From positions 1 to 22,995 of the forward strand of contig DAIRBY010000042.1 of NCBI GenBank assembly GCA_036796975.1: 22,995 nt of DNA. Direction: 5' to 3'. The translations under genes were made by a program, and so were the position numbers. The stretch is from UBA8190 sp003453695 (GTDB lineage Bacteria > Actinomycetota > Acidimicrobiia > Acidimicrobiales > UBA8190). The notes below the pieces were generated by a model that was given only the letters and a program-made list of their open reading frames with translations, was not told where the DNA came from and searched no databases. Numbering within the stretch: position 1 is the first letter of the stretch; every line of letters begins with the position of its first letter. Shown piece after piece: positions 1 through 6,776 of this stretch.

Positions 1-105
1 TCGCCTGGCGCCACCATGACGCCGGCCTGCCGCGAACGCCCGCCGCACCTCCGCCTGCCGCTCTGCCGCCAGCTGGCGGGCCATGTCCACCGGGAGGATC
101 GTCAT
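1..105 (-). CDS. Start of an unidentified gene (5' end only, runs off the left edge)
   Basis: An open frame reads leftward from an ATG at 105 to the window edge without a stop. It gives 35 residues beginning MTILPVDMARQLAAERQ and rich in Ala, Arg and Glu, so the visible part is probably helical. A GGAGG lies directly before the ATG, and a TAGACT hexamer sits 6 bases upstream, so the message may be leaderless or may start at the second Met (position 84). The gene is divergent from the ArsR-type regulator gene and shares its control region, which makes it a candidate target of that regulator. I do not recognise the family and only a fragment is visible. Confidence 0.5.
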   Translation of the reverse strand, partial: MTILPVDMARQLAAERQAEVRRAFAAGRRHGGARR

Positions 106-111
106 GCCTCC

Positions 112-139
112 AGTCTACTCCGTTTCCTTGACAAGTCCA
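112..139 (-). promoter_or_regulatory. Candidate promoter of the leftward gene
   Basis: On the minus strand TGGACT (139-134) and TAGACT (117-112) are separated by 16 bases. The -10-like hexamer ends 6 bases before the ATG at 105. It overlaps the promoter of the divergent ArsR-type gene, so the two may compete or be controlled together. The -35 match is only 4 of 6. Confidence 0.35.
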
Positions 140-157
140 GCAATATCTTGATATAGT
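128..157 (+). promoter_or_regulatory. Strong sigma-70-type promoter of the ArsR-type regulator gene
   Basis: TTGACA at 128-133 is a perfect -35 box. TATAGT at 152-157 is a near-perfect -10 box, with an 18-base spacer. The predicted transcript start falls at about 164-167, right at the ATG at 167. No Shine-Dalgarno sequence precedes that ATG, so a leaderless mRNA is likely. This AT-rich patch stands out sharply from its GC-rich surroundings. Confidence 0.75.
143..154. promoter_or_regulatory. Palindromic candidate operator (ATATC-TT-GATAT)
   Basis: A perfect 5+5 bp inverted repeat with a 2-base centre overlaps the -10 box of the regulator promoter and lies just upstream of the divergent promoter. 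AT-rich dyads of this kind over the -10 region are typical binding sites of ArsR/SmtB repressors. Binding here would block the regulator gene and possibly the leftward gene. Autoregulation is inferred from position only. Confidence 0.5.
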
Positions 158-166
158 CATCTAGCT

Positions 167-1183
167 ATGCCAGTCATGGAGGACTCCCCGACCCCTGAGA
201 CTCCGGCCGCCGCCGTCGAGGCCTCGGTGGCGGCGGAGCTCGAGTGGATCCTGAACGGCGCCGTCCGCAGGGACTGGCGGGCCGACCACCCCACCCTTCC
301 CGCCGTCTACCAACAGCACCCGGAGCTGGAGGCCGAGGTGGCCGGCCTGTGGGGCCCGGAGCTGGCCATCTCGTGCGGGGGGTTCCTCGAGCTCGTCGTG
401 CTCGCCCACCATGCCGGGCTGCTCTTCACCACCGACGGGGACGAGTTGGTGGCCGCCCTGCCCGAGGCGGCGGCCACGCTCTCGCCCGACGCCCGCCGCT
501 ACCCGTTCATCTCCGAGACCGACGAGGACCGCGCCGCCGTGCGCGGGCGCCTGGCCCAGCTCCGGCAGTCCAAGGTTCGCCGGGCCCACTACGTCGATGT
601 GGTCGGGCGGGCCTGGGCGGCGGCACGCCACGACTGGGAGCGCCACGGGCGTCCCGGGGTCGAGATGGGCATGGACAGCCGCCGACGTGCCCTGGCGCGC
701 GGCGCGGCGTGGCAGGAGCTGGTCGACGTGGGCTGCTTCAACGACAGGCTCGCCGCCCACGTGGCCGAGATGGGGGCCGGCGGCCGGGTGGTCGTGACAC
801 CTGCCTATTACACCCACAAGGGGCTGTACGTGGACCTACCCGGGATGATGTTCGTGAGCGTGCGCACCGACGTGAGCGGAGCCGAGGCCCGGGCCCGCAC
901 CGAGAGGCTCGCCAAGCAGCTGAAGACCCTCTCGGACCCCACCCGGCTCGCCATCTTGGACGCCCTGCGCCGTGAGCCTCGCACCGTGGGCCAGCTGGCC
1001 GAGGCGTTCGCCCTGGCCCAGCCCACGGTGTCCAACCACGTGAAGACGCTGCGCGACGCCGGTCTCGTCTCCGACGCCCGAGAGGGGCGGCGGCGCAACC
1101 TCATGGTGCGCCCCGAGGTGGTGGCCGATCTCGTGGGATCGCTCCAGGGCGTGCTGGGCGCCGAGGGCAGGCCTCAGGGCTGA
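167..1183 (+). CDS. ArsR-family winged-helix transcriptional regulator with a long N-terminal domain
   Basis: The protein has 338 residues. The last ~95 (from about residue 245) form an ArsR-type winged helix: a stretch reading LSDPTRLAILDALRREPRTV, then a recognition-helix segment with QPTVSNHVKTLRDAGLV and a basic wing (REGRRRN). No clear metal-binding Cys pair is visible in the recognition helix, so it is probably not a classical metal sensor. The first ~240 residues resemble the N-terminal domain found on many large actinobacterial ArsR proteins (possibly DUF5937) and may bind a ligand or mediate dimerisation. The start at 167 was chosen because it coincides with the predicted transcript start; an ATG at 176 is the alternative. 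The 3' end overlaps the end of prcA by 10 bp, tail to tail. The target is unknown; autoregulation through the palindrome at 143-154 is likely. Confidence 0.85.
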   Translation: MPVMEDSPTPETPAAAVEASVAAELEWILNGAVRRDWRADHPTLPAVYQQHPELEAEVAGLWGPELAISCGGFLELVVLAHHAGLLFTTDGDELVAALPEAAATLSPDARRYPFISETDEDRAAVRGRLAQLRQSKVRRAHYVDVVGRAWAAARHDWERHGRPGVEMGMDSRRRALARGAAWQELVDVGCFNDRLAAHVAEMGAGGRVVVTPAYYTHKGLYVDLPGMMFVSVRTDVSGAEARARTERLAKQLKTLSDPTRLAILDALRREPRTVGQLAEAFALAQPTVSNHVKTLRDAGLVSDAREGRRRNLMVRPEVVADLVGSLQGVLGAEGRPQG

Positions 1184-1854
1184 AGGCGCCGGGCCAGCTC
1201 GTCGTTGAGCAGCCGGCGGAAGGCGCGTCTCCCGTTGGCCCGGCTGAGCACGGCCACCTCCAGGTCGCCCGGGCCCAGCGTCCGGTCCGGGCCGGCCAGA
1301 GCGGTGACCGCGGCCCGCAGCGCCGTGTCGAGGTCCCAACCGTCGGCGTAGGCCGACGAGAAGCGCTCGGAGATGGTGTCGGTCTCGCCGCCGAGCACGG
1401 CGAAGAGGTCCTCGTCGGTGACGGTGCCGTCGTAGGAGATGTGGTAGATCTGCGCGCCGTCGCCGGGGTCTGTCAGCTCGGCCACGAGGATCTCGACCTC
1501 GAGCGGCTTCATCTCGTGGGTGAAGACGTTCCCCAGGTACTGGGCGTACAGGTTGGCGAGGGAGCGGGCGTCCACGTCCTCGCGGCTGTAGGCGAAGCCC
1601 TTCAAGTCGGCGTGGCGGACGCCGGCCACCCGCAGCTGGTCGAATTCGTTGTACTTGCCCACGCCGGCGAAGGCCATGCGGTCGTAGATCTCGCTGACCT
1701 TGTGCAAGGTGCGCGACGGGTTCTCGGCCACGATGAGGATGCCCGCGTCGTAGACGCTTGCCACCAGGGAGCGCCCCCGGGCGATCCCCTTCTGGGCGTA
1801 CTCGGCCCGGTCCTTCATGACCTGCTCGGGGGCCACGTAGAAAGGCATGGTCAT
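1174..1854 (-). CDS. prcA: 20S proteasome alpha subunit PrcA
   Basis: PrcA forms the two outer heptameric rings of the cytoplasmic 20S proteasome and the gated pore on which ARC docks. The 226-residue protein matches Mycobacterium PrcA along its length. The N-terminal gate segment (FYVAPEQVMKDRAEYAQKGI), the AENPSRTL and YNEFDQLR segments, and the conserved RRAFRR near the C-terminus are all present. It lacks the acidic C-terminal tail of the roughly 248-residue mycobacterial protein. The start codon overlaps the prcB stop (ATGA), so the two subunits are translationally coupled; a GGAGGG lies about 10 bases upstream. An ATG two codons downstream is an alternative start. It is the last gene of the proteasome operon and overlaps the convergent regulator gene by 10 bp. 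Confidence 0.96.
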   Translation of the reverse strand: MTMPFYVAPEQVMKDRAEYAQKGIARGRSLVASVYDAGILIVAENPSRTLHKVSEIYDRMAFAGVGKYNEFDQLRVAGVRHADLKGFAYSREDVDARSLANLYAQYLGNVFTHEMKPLEVEILVAELTDPGDGAQIYHISYDGTVTDEDLFAVLGGETDTISERFSSAYADGWDLDTALRAAVTALAGPDRTLGPGDLEVAVLSRANGRRAFRRLLNDELARRLQP

Positions 1855-2663
1855 GGCCGCTCAGCCCTCCGGTCGCGGCCGACCAGGGCGGCGAAGCGCT
1901 CGGCGACCTCGTCGTCGCCGGCTCGCTCGTAGCCGTCGGAGGTGACCGTGGCCACCACCGGGAAGATGCCCCGCACCAGGTCGGGCCCCCCGGTTGCCGA
2001 GTCCTCGTCGGCGGCCTCGTACAGCGCCCGGACGGCGAGCTCGATGGCGGCGTCTCGTGACATGTCCGCCGACCAGCCCAGCTTGATGGTGGTCCGGGCG
2101 TCGCGGCCGCCCGAGCCGGTGGCCCCGTGGTCGGCCTCTTCGTAGTGGCCCCCGGTCACGTCGTAGGTGAAGATGCGGCCCGTGCCCCGCCGCAGGTCGT
2201 ATCCGGCGAAGAGGGGCACCACCGCCAGTCCCTGCATGGCCATGGGCAGGTGGTCGCGGACCATCTGGCCCAGCTGGTTGGCCTTGCCCTCCAGGGACAG
2301 GGCCACGCCCTCCACCTTCTCGTAGTGCTCGAGCTGGGTCTGGAAGAGCTTCACCATCTCGATGGCGGGCCCGGCGGCACCGGCGATGGCGACAGCCGAG
2401 TGACGGTCGGCCGGGAAGACCTTCTCGATGCCCCGGTGGGCGATGAGATTGCCTTCGGTGGCGCGCCGGCCCCCCGCCATGACCACGCCCTGGGCGTAGC
2501 GCAGGGCCGCCACCGTGGTGGCGTGGCGCACGGTCACCCCGGGCCCCGGCGGCGCGGTGGCCCCCGACCCGAGAGGCGTGGTCCCGAGGGCTTCGGGACG
2601 CTGGACAAGGGCGGAGAAATTAGGGCCCGGGTCGTCCCCGGGCGGGAAGAGCGGGAGACCCAC
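1851..2663 (-). CDS. prcB: 20S proteasome beta subunit PrcB, lacking catalytic Asp17
   Basis: PrcB is the proteolytic subunit of the inner rings, made as a precursor. Here a 48-residue Gly/Pro-rich propeptide precedes Thr49, the expected nucleophile (Thr1 of the mature form). The fold is clear: TTVAAL start, Lys33-equivalent in RGIEKVF, QLEHYEKVEG, AMQGL, GSGG and the DSATGGPDLVRGIFP segment near the C-terminus. Two positions are unusual. The residue before Thr1 is Ala rather than Gly. The usual GDRR motif reads GGRR, so Asp17 of the Thr1-Lys33-Asp17 catalytic triad is Gly (codon 2469-2471, GGC). One base change from GAC would explain it, so a sequencing error is possible. If genuine, autoprocessing and proteolysis should be impaired. 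It lies 4 bases after pup and overlaps prcA by 4 bp. Confidence 0.94.
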   Translation of the reverse strand: MGLPLFPPGDDPGPNFSALVQRPEALGTTPLGSGATAPPGPGVTVRHATTVAALRYAQGVVMAGGRRATEGNLIAHRGIEKVFPADRHSAVAIAGAAGPAIEMVKLFQTQLEHYEKVEGVALSLEGKANQLGQMVRDHLPMAMQGLAVVPLFAGYDLRRGTGRIFTYDVTGGHYEEADHGATGSGGRDARTTIKLGWSADMSRDAAIELAVRALYEAADEDSATGGPDLVRGIFPVVATVTSDGYERAGDDEVAERFAALVGRDRRAERP

Positions 2664-2667
2664 CCGG

Positions 2668-2868
2668 TTACTCGCCGCCCTTCTGCACGTAGTTGCGGAC
2701 GAACTCCTCGGCGTTCTCCTCGAGGACCTCGTCGATCTCGTCCAGGAGGTCGTCGAGCTCCGCCTTGAGCTTCTCGCCCTGACCGCCCGCCGGAGCCTCG
2801 GTCTCCTCAGGCGCCGTCTCCTCGCGGGGAGCCGTCTGCGGCTTCCGCTTCAACTCCCGTTCTGCCAT
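2668..2868 (-). CDS. pup: Prokaryotic ubiquitin-like protein Pup
   Basis: Pup is the small, mostly disordered tag attached through its C-terminal Glu to substrate lysines by PafA, marking them for ARC and the proteasome. The 66-residue protein has a Lys/Arg-rich N-terminus, a Pro/Glu-rich linker, and a helical C-terminal half (LDDLLDEIDEVLEENAEEF) that would pair with the ARC coiled coil. It ends YVQKGGE. The final residue is already Glu, not the Gln of mycobacterial Pup, so deamidation by Dop is not needed before ligation. A Shine-Dalgarno GGAGAG overlaps the stop codon of dop 12 bases upstream, and prcB starts 4 bases downstream. All three genes are clearly in one operon. Confidence 0.97.
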   Translation of the reverse strand: MAERELKRKPQTAPREETAPEETEAPAGGQGEKLKAELDDLLDEIDEVLEENAEEFVRNYVQKGGE

Positions 2869-2880
2869 CTCGACTCTCTC

Positions 2881-4368
2881 CTACCCGCTCAGCCGAGCCA
2901 ACAGGTCCTCTGGCGAGCTGCTCGCCTGGAGCAACTCTTCGACGTGGTCGGCCGTGCCGCGCAACGGATCCATCATAGGGACGCGTCGCAGGGGATCGGT
3001 TCCCAGGTCGAAGACCAGGGAATCCCAGTTGGCGCTGGCCACGGCCGATCCCCACCGGCGCAGGCACTGCCCCCGGAAGTAGGCACGGGTCCGCCGGGGC
3101 GGCTCGGTCACGGCTTCGGTGATCTGCTCCTGCCCCACCAGGTGCTCGGTGTCGAGCCGGGCGAACAGCGAGCGCTCGGGGCGCAGATCGTGGTACTGCA
3201 GGTCGACGGCGGCCAGGCGTTGGTCGTCCCAGTCGAGCCCGTGGCGCTGGCGGTAGCCCTCGAGCAGCTGGAGCTTGGCCGCCCAGTCCACCTTGCCGGC
3301 CACGGTGACGGGATCGGTCTCGAGCCCGGCCAGCACCTCCTCCCATTGGCGCAGGACCTCCTGGCCGACCCCGTCGTCGCCCAGCACGGCCAGCCCCCGG
3401 TCCTCGGCGTACTTCCGGGCGAGGCCGTACAGCTCCCACTGCACCGACAGCGCCGTGGCGCTGCGGCCGTCGGCCAGCTCCACCGTGCTGCGCAGGGTGG
3501 GGTCGTAGGACACCTGGCGAATGGCCTTCACGGGGTTGGCCAGGGTGAGGTCGAGGCTGCCGAAGGCGTCGTCCTCGATGAGCGCCAGCACGAGCGCCGT
3601 CGTGCCCAGCTTGAGGAAGGTCGCCACCTCGGCCAGGTTGGCGTCGCCCACGATGACGTGCAGCCGCCGATAACGCTGCGGGTCGGCGTGCGGCTCGTCG
3701 CGGGTGTTGACGATGGGACGCTTGAGCGTCGTCTCGAGCCCGATCTCCTCCTCGAAGAATTCGGAGCGCTGGCTCAGCTGGTACCACACGTCGCGCCCCG
3801 AGCTTCCCGGCGTCTCGGTTCCCACTTTCCCCGCCCCGGTGAACACCTGACGGGTGACGAAGTGGGGGGTGATCAAGTGGGCGATGCGGGCGAAGGGCAC
3901 GGCCCGGTCCATGAGGTAGTTCTCGTGCGTCCCGTAGGAATTGCCCTTGCCGTCGGAGTTGTTCTTGTAGACGACGATGGACTGGCCCGGCGGGAGCAGT
4001 CGGCCGGCCGCCACCATCGACCGGCGCAGCACTTCTTCTCCCGCCTTGTCGTACAACACCGCCTCCAACGGGTCGGCGGCCTCCGGAGTGGAGAACTCGG
4101 GGTGGGCGTGGTCCACGTAGTAGCGGGCGCCGTTGGTGAGCACGGCGTTGACCAGATGGGTCTCGACCTCGGGCGGGAGCGCGCCTTCCCGGGCGAAGCC
4201 GCGGGCGTCGTTGCCGGGTGTCTCGTCCTCGAAGTCCCAACCGGCGCGTGCCAGATCGGCGACGTAGGCATTCACCAGCAGCGACGAAGACGCCACCGGG
4301 TTGCCCTCACCGCCTACGTGATGGATCCCGTACTCCGTCTCGATCCCGCAGATCTTGGCTACCGACAC
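2881..4368 (-). CDS. dop: Depupylase / Pup deamidase Dop
   Basis: Dop belongs to the carboxylate-amine ligase fold shared with PafA. It removes Pup from tagged proteins and, where Pup ends in Gln, deamidates it. The 495-residue protein has the N-terminal IETEYGI metal/ATP-binding motif (around residues 9-15), and Asp86 in YVDHAHPE as the catalytic Asp. Further motifs are YKNNSDGKGNSYGTHENYL, TLKRPIVNTRDEPHAD and RRLHVIVGDANLAE. The stretch around DARGF just before the catalytic loop corresponds to the Dop loop absent from PafA, which decides between the two paralogues. Because Pup here ends in Glu, its role should be depupylation. The start is GTG; a TAGGGT hexamer ends exactly 7 bases before it, suggesting a leaderless transcript separate from arc. 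Confidence 0.93.
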   Translation of the reverse strand: MSVAKICGIETEYGIHHVGGEGNPVASSSLLVNAYVADLARAGWDFEDETPGNDARGFAREGALPPEVETHLVNAVLTNGARYYVDHAHPEFSTPEAADPLEAVLYDKAGEEVLRRSMVAAGRLLPPGQSIVVYKNNSDGKGNSYGTHENYLMDRAVPFARIAHLITPHFVTRQVFTGAGKVGTETPGSSGRDVWYQLSQRSEFFEEEIGLETTLKRPIVNTRDEPHADPQRYRRLHVIVGDANLAEVATFLKLGTTALVLALIEDDAFGSLDLTLANPVKAIRQVSYDPTLRSTVELADGRSATALSVQWELYGLARKYAEDRGLAVLGDDGVGQEVLRQWEEVLAGLETDPVTVAGKVDWAAKLQLLEGYRQRHGLDWDDQRLAAVDLQYHDLRPERSLFARLDTEHLVGQEQITEAVTEPPRRTRAYFRGQCLRRWGSAVASANWDSLVFDLGTDPLRRVPMMDPLRGTADHVEELLQASSSPEDLLARLSG

Positions 4369-4375
4369 CGGCCTG

Positions 4376-4381
4376 ACCCTA
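4376..4381 (-). promoter_or_regulatory. -10-like hexamer TAGGGT ahead of dop
   Basis: TAGGGT on the minus strand is separated by exactly 7 bases from the GTG start of dop, which would put the transcript start at the start codon. No good -35 box is visible. A perfect inverted repeat CGGGG-T-CCCCG (4388-4398) lies where the spacer would be. This could allow dop-pup-prcB-prcA to be expressed independently of arc. Confidence 0.4.
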
Positions 4382-4434
4382 CCGCTCCGGGGTCCCCGAC
4401 TGGCGGCCGGACCGCGTCCCGACCGGGCGAGTGC

Positions 4435-6219
4435 CTAGAGGTACTGGCCGGTGCCCACCCGCTCGATGGAGCGCCCGCCACGGGTCTCTTCGGTGTCCGC
4501 CAACAGGGTCCGGACGTAGACGATGCGCTCGCCCTTCTTTCCTGATATCCGAGCCCAGTCGTCGGGGTTGGTGGTGTTGGGGAGGTCCTCGTTCTCCTTG
4601 TACTCCCGGCGGATGGACTGGACCAGATCGGCCGTGCGGACCCCGTCGCCCTCCCCGGCGATGGAACGCTTGATGGCCAGCTTCTTGGCCCGGCGCACGA
4701 TGTTCTCGATCATGGCGCCCGAGGCGAAGTCCCGGAAGTAGAGCACCTCCTTGTCGCCGTTCTGGTACGTCACCTCCAGGAACTTGTTCTCCTCGTCGGC
4801 CCGGTACATCTCGGCCACGGTCTCCTCGATCATGGCCTGGACCGTCTTGTTGGGGTCCCCGCCCCCGAGGCGGTCGACCTCCTGGCGGTCGAGCGGGAGC
4901 TCGCCGGTCAGATAGCGCGAGAAGATCTGCGCCGCCGCCTCGCGGTCGGGCCGCTCGATCTTGATCTTCACGTCGAGCCGCCCGGGGCGCAGGATGGCCG
5001 GGTCGATCAGGTCCTCCCGGTTGGAGGCGCCGATGACGATCACGTCGCGCAGCGTCTCCACGCCGTCGATCTCGGCGAGGAGCTGCGGGACGATCGTGGA
5101 CTCCATGTCGGAGCTGATGCCGGTGCCGCGGGTACGGAACAGCGAGTCCATCTCGTCGAAGAAGACGATGACGGGCACGCCCTCTTCGGCCTTCTCCCGG
5201 GCCCGCTGGAACACGAGGCGGATCTGGCGCTCCGTCTCACCCACGTACTTGTTGAGCAGCTCCGGACCCTTGATGTTCAAGAAGTAACTGCGGATGTTGA
5301 CGTTGCCGGTGACCTCCGCCACCTTCTTGGCCAACGAGTTGGCCACAGCCTTGGCGATGAGGGTCTTGCCGCATCCGGGGGGGCCGTACAGCAAGATGCC
5401 CTTGGGGGCAGGGAGCTTGTACTCGTTGAACAGCGCCCGGTGCAGATAGGGCAACTCCACGGCGTCGGTGATGGCCTCGATCTGGGCGTCGAGCCCGCCC
5501 ACGTCCGCGTAGGTGACGTCGGGCACCTCCTCCAGCACGAGCTCCTCGACCTCGGGGCGGGGCAGTTTCTCGATGAGCAGCTGCGAGCGCGTCTCCATGA
5601 GCACGGCGTCGCCGGCGCGGATGTGCACACCGATCAGCGAGTCGGCCAGCTCCACCACCCGCTCCTCGTCGGCCCGGGCGTACACGATGGCGCGCCGGCC
5701 GTCCTCGAGGACCTCTTTGAGCGTCACCACCTCGCCCGAGTCCTCGCCCTGGCGCGCCAGGATCACGTTCAGCGACTCGTTGAGGACGACCTCCTGACCG
5801 CGATGCAGCCCGAAGGGGTCGATCTCGGGGTGCACGGCGACGCGCATCTTGCGCCCGCCGGAGAACACGTCAGCCGTGCCGTCCTCGTTCGCACCCAGGA
5901 AGGTCCCATAGGCGCTCGGCGGCTGGGTGAGCTTGTCGACCTCTTCGCGCAGCGCGGCGATGTGCTCCTTGGCCTGCTGCAGGGTGTAGGTGAGCTTCTC
6001 GTTCTGCGAGACGGCCTGGGCCAGTTGACCCTTGGTCTCGAGGAGACGCTCTTCCAACGACTGCACCCGCCCCGGCCCCTCGGACAGACGCCGGCGCAGG
6101 GCGGTCACCTCTTCCTCCGCCTGCCGGGAACGCTCACGCAGGCGGGTCAGCTCCTCGGTGAGCCCGAGATGCTCCTCGTCGGACGTTGCCGTCGGAACCA
6201 CCCCCTCGGCCGGGTCCAC
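4435..6219 (-). CDS. arc: Proteasome-activating AAA+ ATPase ARC/Mpa
   Basis: ARC is the hexameric ATPase that binds Pup, unfolds the tagged protein and feeds it into the 20S proteasome. With the GTG at 6219 the protein has 594 residues. In order come a coiled coil of roughly residues 15-97 (Pup binding), an OB-fold region, and an AAA+ domain with Walker A GPPGCGKT (about 279-286), Walker B VIVFFDEMDSLF and an arginine-finger segment RPGRLD. The C-terminus ends GTGQYL, the motif that docks into alpha-ring pockets and opens the gate, which confirms a proteasome partner rather than a free-standing ATPase. The frame stays open to a GTG at 6321; GTGs at 6243 and 6201 are alternatives. I chose 6219 because a TATGGT (6240-6235) precedes it, but the start is uncertain. 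dop follows after 66 bases. Confidence 0.93.
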   Translation of the reverse strand: MDPAEGVVPTATSDEEHLGLTEELTRLRERSRQAEEEVTALRRRLSEGPGRVQSLEERLLETKGQLAQAVSQNEKLTYTLQQAKEHIAALREEVDKLTQPPSAYGTFLGANEDGTADVFSGGRKMRVAVHPEIDPFGLHRGQEVVLNESLNVILARQGEDSGEVVTLKEVLEDGRRAIVYARADEERVVELADSLIGVHIRAGDAVLMETRSQLLIEKLPRPEVEELVLEEVPDVTYADVGGLDAQIEAITDAVELPYLHRALFNEYKLPAPKGILLYGPPGCGKTLIAKAVANSLAKKVAEVTGNVNIRSYFLNIKGPELLNKYVGETERQIRLVFQRAREKAEEGVPVIVFFDEMDSLFRTRGTGISSDMESTIVPQLLAEIDGVETLRDVIVIGASNREDLIDPAILRPGRLDVKIKIERPDREAAAQIFSRYLTGELPLDRQEVDRLGGGDPNKTVQAMIEETVAEMYRADEENKFLEVTYQNGDKEVLYFRDFASGAMIENIVRRAKKLAIKRSIAGEGDGVRTADLVQSIRREYKENEDLPNTTNPDDWARISGKKGERIVYVRTLLADTEETRGGRSIERVGTGQYL

Positions 6220-6405
6220 GCACCCGCTTTCGGGACCATACACCGGGCCTCGGAACAATCGGCGCGCCCCAGATGCGCTGGTGACGCCCCGTGACCCGTC
6301 CCCGGTGGAATCCCACGGCACCCTGTGTCAAGGCCGGGCAGCGCCGGCACCCCGGTACAATGAGGTGGACGGCGCTGGGTGGACGCCGCGGAGCGGTGGG
6401 CTCGG

Positions 6406-6435
6406 TTGACACACTGATCAGGACGTCGTTACCGT
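6406..6435 (+). promoter_or_regulatory. Promoter of the ferredoxin gene
   Basis: A perfect TTGACA (6406-6411) is followed after 18 bases by TACCGT (6430-6435), matching the TANNNT form of actinobacterial -10 boxes. Transcription would start near 6442 and leave a leader of about 39 bases. The leader holds a good Shine-Dalgarno sequence GAGGAGA (6462-6468), 12 bases before the ATG. A further isolated TACAAT (6356-6361) lies upstream without a matching -35 box. The roughly 260-base gap between arc and this gene holds nothing else that I can identify. Confidence 0.55.
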
Positions 6436-6480
6436 CCGAGAGGCATCGTTCTCCCAGCAACGAGGAGAGAGACGCAGCTG

Positions 6481-6717
6481 ATGAAGGTCTGGATCGACCA
6501 GGATCTGTGCACCGGCGACGGGCTGTGCGAGGAGATCGCCCCCGCCGTGTTCACGCTGCTCGACGACGGGCTCGCCTACGTGAAGGAAGGCGACGCCGTG
6601 AAGAACGACCCTGGTGGCTCGGCCGGCATGGCAGCGGTACCCGAGGACCTCGAGGACGCCGTCACCGAGGCGGCCGAGGAGTGTCCCGGGGAGTGCATCT
6701 TCATCGAACAGGGCTAG
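6481..6717 (+). CDS. Small ferredoxin, probably [3Fe-4S] type
   Basis: A 78-residue electron carrier. Cys10 and Cys16 (DLCTGDGLC, spacing C-x5-C) and the Cys of ECPGEC near the C-terminus form the CX5C...CP pattern of [3Fe-4S] ferredoxins that often serve cytochromes P450 in actinobacteria. A fourth Cys follows in PGEC. The protein is very acidic, as expected for such carriers. Standard family features are APAVF after the second Cys and CIFIE at the end. There is no P450 or reductase gene in the window, so its partner is unknown. It has its own promoter and Shine-Dalgarno sequence, diverges from arc and converges on trmI. The cluster type cannot be settled from sequence alone. Confidence 0.9.
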   Translation: MKVWIDQDLCTGDGLCEEIAPAVFTLLDDGLAYVKEGDAVKNDPGGSAGMAAVPEDLEDAVTEAAEECPGECIFIEQG

Positions 6718-6726
6718 GCGTCCCTC

Positions 6727-6740
6727 GCCGGCGCGCCGGC
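6727..6740. terminator. GC-rich palindrome between convergent genes, possible terminator
   Basis: A perfect 14-bp palindrome (GCCGGCGCGCCGGC) lies in the 59-base gap between the ends of the ferredoxin gene and trmI. As RNA it could fold into a strong short stem for either strand. There is no following T-run, so termination is only a possibility, supported mainly by its location between converging genes. Confidence 0.35.
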
Positions 6741-6776
6741 CTCCCTCAGGCCTCGGGCGACTCGCTCCCCCGCTGA

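Noticed and set aside
2515..4545. 676-codon plus-strand open frame antisense to prcB, pup and dop
   Set aside because: It lies opposite unmistakable Pup-proteasome genes. Its His/Gly/Val/Leu-rich translation is typical of the antisense frame of GC-rich codons and shows no domain.
6220..6321. Longest possible start of arc at GTG 6321
   Set aside because: The extra 34 residues are unlike ARC N-termini and lie within the probable promoter region. The start remains uncertain among 6243, 6219 and 6201.
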